Source: Hibiscus mutabilis
Lineage: Eukaryota > Streptophyta > Magnoliopsida > Malvales > Malvaceae
Reading direction: 5' to 3'
NCBI GenBank assembly: GCA_019671005.1
Contig: CM033723.1
Coordinates: 18,429,254 to 18,493,253, forward strand
DNA: 64,000 bases
The position numbers and the translations under genes are program-made. The first letter of the stretch is position 1, and every line of letters starts with the position of its first letter. This document shows, piece after piece, positions 1 through 11,725 of this stretch. Under the pieces are notes generated by a model that was not told the DNA's origin, did no database searches, and was given only the letters and a program-made list of their open reading frames with translations.

Positions 1-149
1 TATTGATAAATTAACTGAAATTGAAGTGCAAACAGAGAAACCAAACAAAAAAAAAATTGATAACTAAGACAACAACGCATTTGGCCTGGTCAACTTCTTT
101 TCTTTTGACGACTTTAAAATGAATCTGCATCGTTGGTTTAAGGGGGCAT

Positions 150-480
150 ATTTATCTGTTTTTTGGTTTAAGTTTCTGGATAATGCTCAAGTCAAGTATC
201 CCACGTTGGGTGGAAAAGTACTTTGGGCTTAGTTTATATAGAGGTCTTAATAGCCTCCCTTGCACGCACGTGCTGTCGCCATTGCCATTTGTTCGGCTTG
301 GTTCGTGTCTCCGGCACGTCCGCGCGAGTTCTATATTTTTAAAGAAATTCACAAGAATTCTTCCAAGAGATTTAATAGGTGTTTGTTTTTCTGCAGGTAT
401 GAATGTGGACCTTGAACATTTTTTTTAAGATATCCGAACAGCTTTTATACAGCTATTATTGAGGGATTACTGTAGATTAA
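150..480 (+). promoter_or_regulatory. Possible Ty1/copia LTR promoter region
   Basis: This stretch has a TATA-like TTTATATA at 233-240, preceded by a CCCACGTTGGGTGGAAAAG-type segment and followed by GAGGTCTTAATAGCCTCCC. I associate this layout with promoters of plant Ty1/copia LTRs. A copia pol remnant lies downstream on the same strand at 2838-4766, which fits a 5' LTR. I could not place the LTR termini or a primer binding site. Two short overlapping reading frames, one on each strand, cross it and look meaningless. The call rests on resemblance, not on an aligned second LTR. Confidence 0.35.
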
Positions 481-2837
481 TTCCCAATTCTAACATGAAT
501 TCTGACTATTTTACATGAGCTGTTATAGCTGTTTTTTCACTGGTTTAAAGTGTGATTAAAAGTCGTTAGTGGCTATTTTTGAAGGTTACAAATCAGTATT
601 TAAAACAGATTTAAATAGATTTTCTATTTTGGACGTTTATGACCCTAATTTCAACTATAAATTGAGTTTCATCAGCTCATTTTTATTTTCCAAGTGAAAA
701 ACAAAAATGTGTTCAAATACCTACGTTTCCAAGCTTTACTAAAACTTTTGCGTTGAGTTCTTTCAACTTTTTCCAAGAAAAGAGCAGTACCACCAGATTC
801 CACTCTGAAATTTGGGTGAACAAATTGTCGGATCGACCGTGCTAACCTCGGGGGACGATCCGCCTATCGCAGCAACTACACCAGTTGGGGTGAATATGTT
901 TCTAAGGCAGTGGTTCCATGCATTACACAATTTTATTCTATTAATTTCGTTATTTTATACTAATCCATCCCGCCAGTACTAACACCCTGTTATGCAGTAA
1001 TTTTTCCAACAATTTAGAAACAGATTATACTACAAAAATGAATAATGAACCTATCAAGTTGAATCTTAACGGTTCTACATGAGGCTGTGACTTGAAAGGA
1101 AACATGCATACGAAATTTCAAAGTGGTAAGAATAAAAAAAAGGTCAGTATTATGACATTTTTATACTAGTTATTGATTCTTAAGTGTTTGTATGCTTAAC
1201 TTTTAATTAAAACGTTTCATGTAAAAACATTTATTAAAATATTTTAATAGGAATGAAATGATTTTCAAATATGATTACCTATAAAATATATGTTACAACT
1301 TTGATAGGCTTTGGTGGGTAAAACCATATTAAAATGATGGGATGATAGAAATGCATGGTCTATAACGTGTATTGAATTTGATAATTATCATTATTTATAT
1401 TTCGAGTTCTATAGATTTTGCATGTTCCGTTCTTATTTTATAATTAAGAACATTAAAATTTTCTATGGCATTGTCAAGAGAAAAATAATCTTTGCATGAT
1501 TAATGATTTTAAAACGATAAAGTATATGTGATAAATGGTGGTCTGTTTCATGCGCTATTATAGCTATGTTTATAGCTATAAATATGTTCTATATAAACAT
1601 AAGATCTTAGTGAAATTTAAATGCATTTGAGTGAAATTTTATTATTTATAACTATAAAACTAATAAAACGTTTGCATTATTTTTTATGCAATGTTTAGAA
1701 GATGTTTTATGAAACTTTATTATCATTTGTAGCTATAAGCATCTTTTCAATATAATTTGTTTGCATTTATGTTGCAAAATTGAAAAGACAATGGGAGGGA
1801 GCTGTTTCAGCTTTAAATTTCATTCAACAGTATATTAAAAGGGTAAGTTGATTTCAATTTTTAAATCAACGACTCTCATAATTTTAAGCATGATATATGA
1901 AGGAATTTATGCATATGGGCATATAACACCGTTTTAGATTTCTTTGAGAAATTTGTCGTACTAATAATTTTTTGAGAAGTTTATTAAGGAACCAAGACGG
2001 TTTTAAATTTATGAGAAATACGAAGCTGATGATGCTGGAAGAGAAAAATCTCCAATATCTTTATCGAGGAACTATGGTTCTACCTACGAGGTCAGACTAT
2101 TTAGACTTATTGTCTATTAATTCGTGCTTGTAAGAACATGAGTTTATGTTTAGCCTTTAAGCTAGTCTGTAAACTCAGTAAGCAAGTTTTTTGACTAGGT
2201 TGTACTCTAAGTCTAGATGACTTTTCTGAGTAGAAAACCTCATCATGTGTATGCTTAATACAATACTTTTATAAAGTAAAAATATTAAAGCATAAATTTT
2301 GAAGAGACCATAACAAAGAAAAGAAATTTTCATAAGTGACTAATTGGAAAAGAAGTGAGATAGTATGAAAGTGCATATCTAGGATTGGTTTAATGAAAGA
2401 CTTGGTATTTAAGCGTGCTTAATGCACCACCTCCCTTTGAAACCTACCTGGTACATTACTATTCCAATTTATAAAAGACTATGACTAAATAACTTTTTCT
2501 AACTTAGTGCAAAAGTTAGAATAATAAATTAATAATCTTTCTAAGAAAGATTCTGTTGAGTCATAGTAGATGAAAATTTATAGTCTCTTTAAAATAATAT
2601 AAAGATAATTAAATAAGACATTAGTGCTACTCAAAAGTGTTATGCAGCCATTAATTTGAGAATCCTTCTCTTCATAATAGGATTAAGAATGAATAAAAAT
2701 TGTCTTTACATGGAGTGTATTGAAATCTCCTTGTAAGATTATCTTTAGAGAAAATTGAAATATCTTTAAAATGTCATTACTCTAGTATGATTGAGTAAAA
2801 TAAGAAATGTAGACTTTGACATAATAAAGATTAAATA
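481..2837. other. AT-rich stretch without recognisable genes
   Basis: No coding similarity can be read in any frame. About 790-1015 has a less AT-rich segment (GGGGGACGATCCGCC near 850) that could still belong to a copia LTR or leader. The rest probably holds the decayed leader and gag of the copia element whose pol follows. That is inference from position only. Confidence 0.4.
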
Positions 2838-4766
2838 AAAACATTTGTGGTATGACATGCTATATTAAGGCATGTGAATTAAAATGATAGCTTTAACAAA
2901 TATGAGTTTTGTATAAGCTACGCATACCAAACCTTCTTAAAGACAGTTTCTAAACTTAGATCTTTTACATTCTAATCTAGCAAAATTTAGAAATTGTGAG
3001 GGTAAGGAAGGAAAACACTGATACATCACCTTTGTAGATGCTTCTCCTACATATACAAATGTTTATCTCCTCAGACTAAAGTGAAGCTGAGAACTTTTTT
3101 CTTAAAGATAGAAGTTGAGTACCAGCTAGATAGGAGAATAAAACGTGTTAAATTTGATAGAGGTAGTAAATATGGTCTAATTTTCTTAAAGAGGTGTGTG
3201 AGAAAAATGTCATAATTCGAAAAAACTTCCATTCAAATTTTTTCCTGTATAAAATTATTAAGAAGGAAAAATAAAACTTTAAGAAGAGATAATGAATTCT
3301 TAAGTTAAGGAGACAACCATTCTCGGTTATTCATGTATTAAATCGGGTACTTCAAAAAATCAGACTATATTTCATACGAATTGTACAACATGTTTGCATT
3401 ACCCAAAAGTGTGGGGGTATCTGGAAAAAGTGGTTTAGCCTGACTTTAAGAAAGCCTCTATTGAACCTAAAATCGTTGATACAGTGTTTGTAGGGTATGC
3501 TACATATAATGCATTATTAGTTCATGTCTTTACATGATTTCTCAATTTTGTGAATCTAGGGTTGCTGTGAGTATTCCTTTCCTCTAAAGAAGCCTAGATT
3601 AAGAGTTGTAACACACCAAGAGAATCATGCCTTTTCTTCTAGTACTCCTGCCAAGGATACTCTAGAGTTTGAATTAGAGCCTAGAAGAAGTAAAAGATAA
3701 AAGGTAGCTACAACCTTTTGACCAAATTTATAAAACTTCCATTATTACAGAAATTTGTGATTTAGACTCTAAATCTGAACCTATAGCTTGATCTTTCCTG
3801 ATAGATAAGGATCCAAAACCTATAGTGAAGCTATAATGTTCAAAATTGGTGCTTGTTTTTGGATAAGTTCAATATATGATAAACTAGAATCAATAATGTC
3901 TAATCACACTTGGCAGAGGTTAATATGATCTTAGGGGTTAAGGTTACCTAAAAAATAGAAAAGGGTTTTCTTTCGAAAAACACTCTATTTTGATAAGGTG
4001 TTAAAGAAATTTTTGATAGTATAGATGTCATCCCTGTTTAAACTCCTTACGGTTCTATATTACATCTATTTGAGAATAAAGGAAGTAGTGTTTCTCTGGT
4101 TGAGAACGCTAAGGAAGCCTTATGTTCTTAATGAACTATACTCGGCTTGATATTGCCTATGCAATAAGTATGTTAAGTAGATATACTTATATTCCTAGTG
4201 ATTATCACTTGATTACACTCAAAATGCTTATTGTAATATCTTAAAGGTACTATAGATTGGCAACTCGAGTTTGTTGGATTTCCTTCTATTTTGAGGAATA
4301 TTGTGATGCCAATTGGGTTATCGATAAAGATAAGGTAAGCTCCATGAGTGGGTATGTCTTTAACTTAGATGGTGCAGCAATTTCTTAAAGGTCTATAAGC
4401 AGACTTGTATCGCTCACACTACCTTGAAGTTCGAATTTATCGTTCTTAACCTTGCTAAGTCGAGTGGCTTAGAAATTTATTTCCAATACTGAGAAAAACA
4501 GACTTCTTTGGTATCCTTATTGTGTAATTCACGAATGACAATATGTGTGGCTTAAAGCCAAGCTTACAATTGTAAGAAGAGACTTATTTTTATAAGATAT
4601 GAATCAGTAAAACATTTAATAAGGAACAAAGTACTCTTTTTAGAGTATGTGAAGTCGGAAGAGAACCTAACTGATCCACTTACCAAAGGGTTAAGTCGAA
4701 AATTGGTTCAAGATTTGTCGACAAGGATAGGTCTAAGCCCATTGGTTGAGGAATTCATGGTGACAC
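2838..4766 (+). pseudogene. Ty1/copia pol remnant (integrase, reverse transcriptase, RNase H)
   Basis: Heavily decayed pol polyprotein of a Ty1/copia retrotransposon, readable only by moving between frames. In order I see a pre-integrase-like segment (LWYDMLY, about 2845), the integrase core start (YITFVDASPTYTNVYLL, about 3023-3075) and RRIKRVKFDRGSKYG (about 3134). VWGYL near 3413 and a KIVDTVFVGYA-like segment near 3470 follow. The reverse transcriptase end has YTRLDIAYAISMLSRY (about 4139) and RNase H has YCDANW...SMSGYVF (about 4303-4360). The C-terminus has ENLTDPLTKGLSRKLV (about 4661-4710). Many stops and frameshifts exclude function. The catalytic core of the reverse transcriptase is missing or unrecognisable. 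An Athila-like element inserted right after the C-terminal codons cuts the copy at 4766, and the copia sequence seems to resume at 11726. Confidence 0.8.
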
Positions 4767-6160
4767 TGTTAAGTGTGAAAAAGTACTATATTTCTACCCT
4801 TTTTACTCTTAATTATTGTTAGACTTAGGCTCATTTTAGTTGCATTATTTGGCATTCAAGCATAATTTCACTGTTTCTCTTGCCGTTAAGCTTGATTACT
4901 CAATTTGGTTGATTATGTGGAAAAAGATACTGCTTTAGTGTGCTTTTATGTGCAGGAACTAATTGCCCAAGCAATTGGGAAATTTCCAAGGCAATTGAGG
5001 ATAAGTTGACATGGTAGCCGAATGTGATGACTGGATAAATCAAAGGTGTTCGAGAAAAAGTGCGAAGAACAAGGATAAATCCTAGAAGAGTTGGAGTTCC
5101 AAGAAGAGATTAAAAGGAGATTAAATTCCAAGAGTTTTATGAGGAGCTTTTGGAGGAATAAAAATATAATAATAAAAGAGATTTATTTCTTTTATGTTAT
5201 TTAATTCCAACTTAACTTTATCCTCAAAGAAGGAGTTCAACCTAGTTATCTCCTATATAAAGATCAAGCCACCAACTTGGAGAGAAGTCGAACAAGGGAG
5301 AGAGAGATAGAGGCTGTCGACATCTTGTTTTTATTCTTGTGTTTCTTTTGCACCAAGCCATGAACTAAATTTAGTTGGCTTGGGTTATTGTGTTTTTGTG
5401 GTTGTGAGAACGATTGGATCTGTTTAGGTTTTGAGCTTGCAATTTCAATGCAAAGTTTGTTCATTCTTGGTTCTTACTTTTGATTGCGAGTGAATTGGGA
5501 GAGGATCTCGTGAATTCATCCATTCATCTAATATCGGGAGAGTTAGATTCAAGAAATAAATGAGCATGGTTTTCATACAATCAATCGATGGTGAAGACTA
5601 ATATGACTTAGGGATAAGTTGCAAATTTCAACGGCTAAAAGGAGCGCAAGATCGGTTATTGTTCACCCTTGGTTCACGCAGGGATGTATTATCAAGGCAT
5701 GCACAATTAACAGTGTTTCGATGTTAGGGATAACGAGAAATCATTGAAGAACGCTTCGCCAAACTTTAAAGGTTATCGCCCAATTGCCCAAGCAATCGTT
5801 CCACTCTCAATTTCCCAAGCAATCACAGAATTGCCCAGGCAATCCGATTTGATCCAATTGACGAAACAATTGAGCCATTCTAGCACTCAATTACCACGAC
5901 ACTCCATTCCATTATCATTCCATGACTCACGATAACCCGGCCTACTTTCTCTTACTCAATTACATCCCTCTTTACTTTAATTGCTCTTTTACTTTACTCG
6001 TCAAAATCAACTCCTATTATTAATTGTGTCTTTATTTTTACAGTGCGAAAAGTTAGATTCTCGAAGTAGCACCAATCCCTATGGAGACGATATCCAATCT
6101 ATACTATTACTTGCAACATGTACACTTGCATCGATTGCGTTGCATTCAAATCACGCAACA
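4767..6160 (+). repeat. 5' LTR of the Athila-like element
   Basis: 1394 bp, TGTT...AACA ends. It aligns along its length with 10335-11725 with scattered substitutions and a few small indels. It contains a TATA box at 5254 and four small hairpins of the AATTGCC type (4961-4976, 5782-5796, 5809-5823, 5829-5843). Reading frames inside it do not resemble proteins. Confidence 0.92.
5254..5261 (+). promoter_or_regulatory. TATA box in Athila-like 5' LTR
   Basis: TATATAAA within CTCCTATATAAAGATCAAGC. The same octamer is conserved in the 3' LTR at 10819-10826. Transcription would then start roughly 25-35 bp downstream, near 5290. Confidence 0.7.
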
Positions 6161-6166
6161 AGTTTT

Positions 6167-6185
6167 TGGCGCCATTGCCGGGGAT
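6167..6185 (+). promoter_or_regulatory. Primer binding site, tRNA-Asp type
   Basis: TGGCGCCATTGCCGGGGAT begins 6 bp after the LTR end. It is complementary to the 3' end of plant tRNA-Asp (expected TGGCGCCGTTGCCGGGGAT) with one G-to-A difference. Use of tRNA-Asp is typical of Athila-lineage elements. Confidence 0.85.
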
Positions 6186-6219
6186 TGACAAAGCAACTTT
6201 GTTTTTAATCCCTTGCACT

Positions 6220-6256
6220 TTTACTTTTATTTTTATTTTTATTTTTATTTTTAATT
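6220..6256 (+). repeat. Short A/T-rich microsatellite
   Basis: Tandem ATTTTT units (about five) in the leader between the primer site and gag. Confidence 0.9.
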
Positions 6257-6301
6257 GGTTTCAAAGGACTTACAATTTTGGTTTTGCATCTGTGTATGAC
6301 C

Positions 6302-7388
6302 ATGGCAAGACCAACATCACCAGAATACCCATTTGAACCCGAGATAGAACGAGTTCTTCATAGGAGAAGAAGTGAGCAAAGAGCAGCAATGGCAGATCCT
6401 ATTGTCCCAGACGACAATCAAAATAATGTGGCAATAGGAGGAGGAGTTTTAGTCGAACAACAACCAGTTCGTATCCGAAATAGAGCCATTCGAGATTACT
6501 TAGAGGAAGATCTCAACGGTCTAAACCCAAGAATTGTCACACCTGAAATAGAAGCCGCCCACTTTGAATTAAAACTTGTAATGTTCAACATGATCAACAC
6601 AATTGGTCAATTTGGCGGTTCGACAACTGAAGATGCCTGACAACATCTCAAATCATTCCTGGAGATTTGCAATTCATTCAAACTACAAGGAGTCCATGAG
6701 GATATCCTAAGGCTAAAATTATTCCCCTATTCACTGAGGGATAGGGCAAAATCGTGGTTGAATAGTATTCCATCCGGATCTATAGGATCTTGGACTAATT
6801 TATGTCGTGATTTCCTTGCTAGATTTAGTTCTACAATTATTGACTGATAAATTGCGTAACGACATTACTTCTTTTCGGCAGGCAGATGATGAATCCATGT
6901 ACGAGGCTTGAGAGCGATATAGGGAGCTTTTACATAAATGTCCTATGCACGGATTCCCAGTATGGACACATGTGATGATGTTCTACAACTCGGTAAACAC
7001 GCCAACAAGGATGATGCTAGATGCCACAGCAAATGGCATACTCCTTGACAAGACACTTGAGGAAGTTGTAGAGATTCTGAATCAGCTTGCCAAGAACGAT
7101 TATCAGTTCCCAACTACTAGAAAATGAGGAATCATATGCCATGCCACGATCAATGAGCATGATTCATCAAATTCAATTTCTCCGCAATTAGCTACTTTAA
7201 CCAGTTTGGTTAAAAATATGCAGCAACCAAGCAACACACATGAGATCAAGGTAGTAGATTCCTTTTGTGATTTATGTAACAGTAACCATGATTCTTCTGA
7301 ATGTCCGCAGAACCCAGAGTCTAGCTTTTACATTGGAAACTATAACCGGAATAACAATTTGACAACCAACACCTACAATCCAGCCTAG
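6302..7388 (+). pseudogene. Athila-like gag, disrupted
   Basis: Nucleocapsid/capsid gene of the element. The start chosen is the ATG at 6302 (MARPTSPEYP); an in-frame upstream ATG at 6278 is possible. The capsid (retrotransposon gag) domain reads through EDILRLKLFPYSLRDRAKSW (about 6699-6758) and WTNLCRDFLARFSS. Breaks are a TGA at about 6638 (probably CGA to TGA), a frameshift near 6840 and a TGA at about 6909 where the family has Trp. The frame continues as CPMHGFPVWTHVMMFYN and ends with a TGA at about 7125. A zinc-knuckle-like CDLCNSNHDSSEC (CX2CX3HX4C, about 7267-7305) follows in a separate frame. In autonomous relatives the product would coat the RNA inside cytoplasmic particles; this copy cannot make it. 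Confidence 0.85.
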
Positions 7389-8172
7389 AGGAAGCATCTC
7401 AACTTCTCATGGAGCAATCCAAACAATACCCTCAATCAGAACAATCAGAATGTACAAGCACCAGGATTCTAGCAGAGCATGCCTCAGTAACAGATGCCGC
7501 AACAACTATCGACACTATCTAGTTCCTTGGAAAATTCTCTCAATGCTTTTATGTTAAAACTGAATCTTATATGGTTGAGAATAGTAGTTTCATGAAAAGG
7601 ACTGAGATGAGATTGCAGAATCAGGAGGCATCCCTGAAATCATTGGAGACTCAATTTGGGCAATTCACCCAAAACCTGAATACAAGACCGTAGGGAGGTT
7701 TACCCAGCAATACTGAGGTCGCAAAGGGAATAGACCATGAGCAGTGTAATGTAATTACCACTCAGATGGCGCGAAAGCTTAATGACGCACCTGTTCAGCC
7801 TATAGATCACCCAGAAGAACAGTCCTCCACTCAAAAAGATGTAATTGGCGAGGACACCTCATCCAAAATTGGTGAATCAGAAATTGCCCAGGCAAGTTGC
7901 GATGAAAATCCCAAATTGAAAAAGAAGGAAGAGGAGATCCGAATTCCACACCATTCCTCCAAAGGCTGAAACGACAGAAACAAGACTACCAGTTCAAGAA
8001 GTTTCTTGATATCTTAAAGCAAGTCCACATGAATTTGCCGTTGGTTGAAGCAATAGAGCAAATGCCGAACTATGCTAAGTTCCTTAAAGACATTATCTCT
8101 AAGCGAACAAGACTAGGTGAGTTTGAAACAGTAGCCGTGACGGAAGGATGTATGGCAATGTTGCACAACTGA
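7389..8172 (+). pseudogene. Athila-like gag-protease linker remnant
   Basis: Readable but broken linker between the gag zinc knuckle and the protease. It is rich in Gln/Asn, then acidic and Lys-rich. Recognisable pieces are a coiled-coil-like ETQFGQFTQNLNTRP (about 7651-7690) ended by a TAG at 7691, which likely replaces Gln. After it come PRTVKEEIPFHH-like KKKEEEIRIPHHSSKG (about 7920-7966) and FLKDIISKRTRLGEFE (about 8082-8128). The motif AATTGCCCAGGCAA at 7882 repeats a hairpin found in the LTRs. Confidence 0.6.
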
Positions 8173-8640
8173 ATGCCACCTAAGCTAAAAGATCTGGGCA
8201 GTTTCACAATACCTTGTGCAATCAGAAATCACTATATTGGGAAGTCATTATGCAATCTTGGAGCAAGCATAAGCCTTATGCCGAAATCAGTCTTCCAATG
8301 ATTGGGCATAGGGAAGGCGAGACCTACAACAATTATGCTGTAGCTTGCGGATAGATCTTACGTGCATCCAGATGGAAAAATCAAGGATATACAGGTAAGA
8401 GTTGATAAATTTATTTTTCTCGCTGACTTCATTGTTGTAGATTGTGAAGCAGATGAGTTCGCACCTATCATTCTTGGAAGACCATTCTTAGCCACGGGAC
8501 TGACATTGATTGATGTTGAGAAAGAAGAACTCACAATGCGGGTGAATGACCAGCAAGTTAAGATAAAATGTGTTCCAAACCCTGAAGTATGCCGACGATC
8601 CAGAAGAATACAAATTCATCCATGCCACACCCAAATTCAA
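8173..8640 (+). pseudogene. Athila-like aspartic protease remnant
   Basis: The retropepsin that would cut the gag-pol polyprotein. It runs MPPKLKDLGSFTIPC (8173) through the active-site segment to IILGRPFLATG (about 8470-8503), the usual end of Athila proteases. The active-site motif, normally Asp-Leu-Gly-Ala-Ser, reads Asn-Leu-Gly-Ala-Ser here (AAT at 8254-8256), a single G-to-A change that removes the catalytic Asp. Further stops occur at about 8299 and 8341. The enzyme would be dead even if translated. Confidence 0.8.
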
Positions 8641-9136
8641 CTTTGACGTGGAAGAGAATTACCTCGGCAATTGCCATGCCAAACCTGAGAAACTTGAAGA
8701 ACCGGTCGACGAAGAGCAAGAAGAAGCAAATTGGATAGTAAGTCAACCAGGTAAATATTTCGAACCATTGGATTACTTAGGTAAGGAAGGTAAAATCAGA
8801 AAACCCTCTATTGAGAAATCTCCCATTCTCGAGTTAAATCCACTACCAGGGTAAGTGAGTTATGCTTATTTAGGAAATGATAACACCTTGACCGTGACAT
8901 TTTCCTTTGAGTTGCAATCTGAGCAGGGAAATAGGTTGACCGACACCTTGGAGCAGCACAAGAAAAGCATGAACCCAAAGATCCATGATGAAGTTCCGGA
9001 TAAAAAGCCACTACCATTTGCCACATAAAGCAAAAGAAAAAGGTTGCCAAGACAAGATAATGAAAAATGTTTGATAGATTATAATGGCACCCATGTTGAG
9101 CGCGACAAAGAAGTGGTCACTTTTGGAGATGCATAA
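8641..9136 (+). pseudogene. Remnant of the segment between protease and reverse transcriptase
   Basis: Contains KPSIEKSPILELNPLPG (about 8801-8851) and then SYAYLGNDNTLTV (about 8858-8898). In Athila polyproteins these lie just before the reverse transcriptase. A stop separates the two parts. After about 9000 the reading changes to a short Lys/Asp-rich tail ending near 9136, and no reverse transcriptase follows. The pol deletion therefore starts about here. Confidence 0.65.
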
Positions 9137-10334
9137 ACATGCTCTCCTTTAGTATTATTATTATTTATTTTTTATATTATTTTCAATTCGGACATTTTTT
9201 ATATTTATTATTTTTGATTTTATGATTCTTTTATTCTTGTTTTTGTTTCCAACCACAACCACAAGATCATCCATGGCCAAAAACATCAAAACAATCTATT
9301 ACACCCAACAACATTGTGCCTTCCCCTATGTTTCCTACCGACATACTTGCCTCGGCAACCGAAGATGCCTCGACAACTACCGCACATGCTAAAGTGAAGG
9401 ACGCGATGTGGTTGCAAAGGATCAAGTCGCGCCACCAGCCACCCGCATCCAACCACCGCGCTCTAGAAAAATAAAGCAAACGGCCCGAAAGAAACTCATC
9501 ATTCAAGGTGACGACCTTTCCTACTAACCCATTTGCATTTTAGTTCATTTTACTTTTCTGTAATTTCATGCATTGAGGACAATGCTTCTCTCGAGTTTTG
9601 GGGGGTAGTTGTTTCTAATTAGTTCTTGCTTAGTTGCATTCTTCTTTAGTAATCGCATATAGGTTGCATATGTTACTTGTCATGCCTTTGATTGGATTTA
9701 ATTGCTTAATACTTGTTGAATATCCAATGATGAATTTTTGCCACTCCACTTAATTGAAAGAACCTTTAATTTTAGGATTTGCATGGAAAGAACTTAGAAT
9801 TTCACTATGATGCTGAATATTATTGACACGATTGTGCCTTGTTGATTGAAAGAAACTTAGTGAACTTAGGATGTTTAAACTATTGGGAAAATTTAAAATT
9901 AAAATTTTCTTGCTAGAGGTGCCGAAAACCGGCTCTAGTTGTTACACATTAAAGAATCTCTAGAGGTGCCCGAAATTGGCTCTAGTCAAAAATTAAAACA
10001 AGAAATTGCATGTTTTGCTAGAGGTGCCCGACATTGGCTCTAGTAAGCTTAGAACTAAACGCATTGGTAATTAAACTGCTAAAAACCTATTGTTCACATA
10101 GAATCTTGAAAATCAACTTGTACACAACCACACACACACATTACTACGAGCATTATAGTTTGGTTCTAGGTAATTTTTGTACTAGCAGAAAAATTTAAAA
10201 GGTGATCATACTTTGTGCCACGGTTCTGAGGTTTGAAGTCAAGTTTGAAGCATGTCTTTGATGATTGAAGTCTTGGCAGGTAATTGTTAGTTTTGCATTG
10301 CTTGAAGACAAGCAATCGTTCGAGTTTTGGGGTG
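9137..10334 (+). other. Athila-like 3' internal non-coding region and purine tract
   Basis: No gag/pol similarity. 9575-9607 carries a GGACAATG...GTTTTGGGGGG run that I know from the 3' non-coding part of Athila/Tat elements. Three matching hairpins lie at 9913-10043. The probable polypurine tract (GAGTTTTGGGGTG, about 10322-10334) abuts the 3' LTR and would prime second-strand synthesis. Overlapping short frames on the minus strand at 9267-9506 look random. Confidence 0.6.
9913..10043 (+). repeat. Three spaced hairpin repeats (CTAGAG...CTCTAG)
   Basis: Three 26-bp copies at 9913-9938, 9960-9985 and 10018-10043. Each starts CTAGAGGTGCC and ends GGCTCTAG, so each can fold with a 6-bp outer stem. 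The middle differs (AAAACC, AAATT, ACATT) while the stem arms do not. Confidence 0.85.
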
Positions 10335-11725
10335 TGTTAAGTGTGAAAAAGTACTATATTTCTACCCGTTTTACTCTTAATTATTGTTAGACTTAGGCTC
10401 ATTTTAGTTGCATTATTAGGCATTCATGCATAATTTCATTGTTTCTTTTTCCGTTAAGTTGATTACTCAATTTGGTTGATTATGTGGAAAAAGATATTGC
10501 TTTTGTGTGCTTTTGTGTGCAAGAACTAATTGCCCAAGCAATTGGGAAATTGCCAAGGCAATTGAGGCTAAGATGACATGGCAGCTGAATGTGATGACTG
10601 ATAAATCCAAGGTGTTCGAGATAAAGTGCGAAGAACAAGTATAAATCCTAGAAGAGCTGAAGTTCCAAGAAGAGATTAAAAGGAGATTAAATTCCAAGAG
10701 TTTTATGAGGAGTTTTTGGAGGAATAAAATATAATAATAAAAGAGATTTATTTCTTTTATGTTATTTAATTCCAACTTAATTTCCTCCTCAAAGAAGGAC
10801 TTCAACCTAGTTATCTCCTATATAAAGATCAAGCCACCAACTTGGAGAGAAGTCGAATAAGGGAGAGAGAGATAGAGGCTGTCGGCATCTTATTTTTGTT
10901 CTTGTGTTTCTTTTGCACCAAGCCATGAACTAAATTTAATTGGCTTGGGTTATTGTGTTTTTGTGGTTGTGAGAACGATTGGATTTGTTTAGGTTTTGAG
11001 TTTGCAATTTCAATTCAAAGTTTGTTCATTCTTGGTTCTTAATTTGATTACGAGTTAATTGGGAGAGGATCTCGTGAATTCATCCATATGTCTAATATCG
11101 GGAGAGTTAGATTCAAGAAACGAATGAGCATGGTTTTCATACAATCAATTGATGGTGAAGACTAATCCGACTTAGGGATAAGTTACGGATTTCAATAGCT
11201 AAAAGGAGTGCAAGATCGGTTATTGTTCACCCTTGGTTCACGCAAGGATATATTATCAAGGCATGCACAATTAACAGTGTTTCGATGTTAGGGATAACGA
11301 GAAATCCTTGAAGAACCCTTCGCTGAACTTTGAAGGTTATCGCCCAATTGCCCAAGCAATCGTTCCGTTCTCAATTTCCCAAGCAATCACAGAATTGCTT
11401 AGGTAATCCGATTGGATCCAATTAACAGAACAATTGAGCCATTCTAGCACTCAATTACCACGACACTCTATTCCATTATCATTCCATGACTCACGATAAC
11501 CCGGCCTACTTTCTCTTATTCGATTACATCCCTCTTTACTTTAATTGCTCTTTTACTTTACTCGTCAAAATCAACTCCTATTCTCAATTGTGTTTTTATT
11601 TTTTATAGTGCGAGAAGTTAGATTCCCGAAGTAGCACCAATCCCTATGGAGACGATATCTAATCTATACTATTACTTGCGACGTGTACACTTGCACCGAT
11701 TGCGTTGCATTCAAATCACGCAACA
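10335..11725 (+). repeat. 3' LTR of the Athila-like element
   Basis: 1391 bp, same ends as the 5' LTR, TATA box at 10819-10826. It holds an intact hairpin pair, AATTGCCCAAGCAATT at 10528-10543 and AATTGCCAAGGCAATT at 10548-10563. In the 5' LTR the second one is damaged. Confidence 0.92.

Larger units (their letters stand above)
4767..11725 (+). mobile_element. Athila-like Ty3/gypsy retrotransposon, internally deleted
   Basis: LTRs 4767-6160 and 10335-11725 both begin TGTTAAGTGTG and end CGCAACA. A tRNA-Asp-type primer site follows the left LTR, and a short purine run precedes the right LTR. Flanking pentamers are GACAC (4762-4766) and GATAC (11726-11730), a target duplication with one mismatch. 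The internal part (about 4.2 kb) encodes broken gag and protease, then non-coding sequence. Athila elements normally run 10-12 kb with reverse transcriptase, RNase H, integrase and often an env-like frame, all absent here. Lineage is called from the primer site, the gag and protease style and the GGACAATG...GGGGGG signature near 9575-9607. It is probably a non-autonomous derivative. The host site is the 3' part of a copia element. Confidence 0.85.

Noticed and set aside
183..428. 81-codon frame near the left end
   Set aside because: It spans a TATA-like LTR promoter, overlaps an opposite-strand frame and has no recognisable motif.
840..905. Possible rRNA or snoRNA-like GC island
   Set aside because: No rRNA signature or box C/D or H/ACA pattern could be found; more likely copia LTR or leader sequence.
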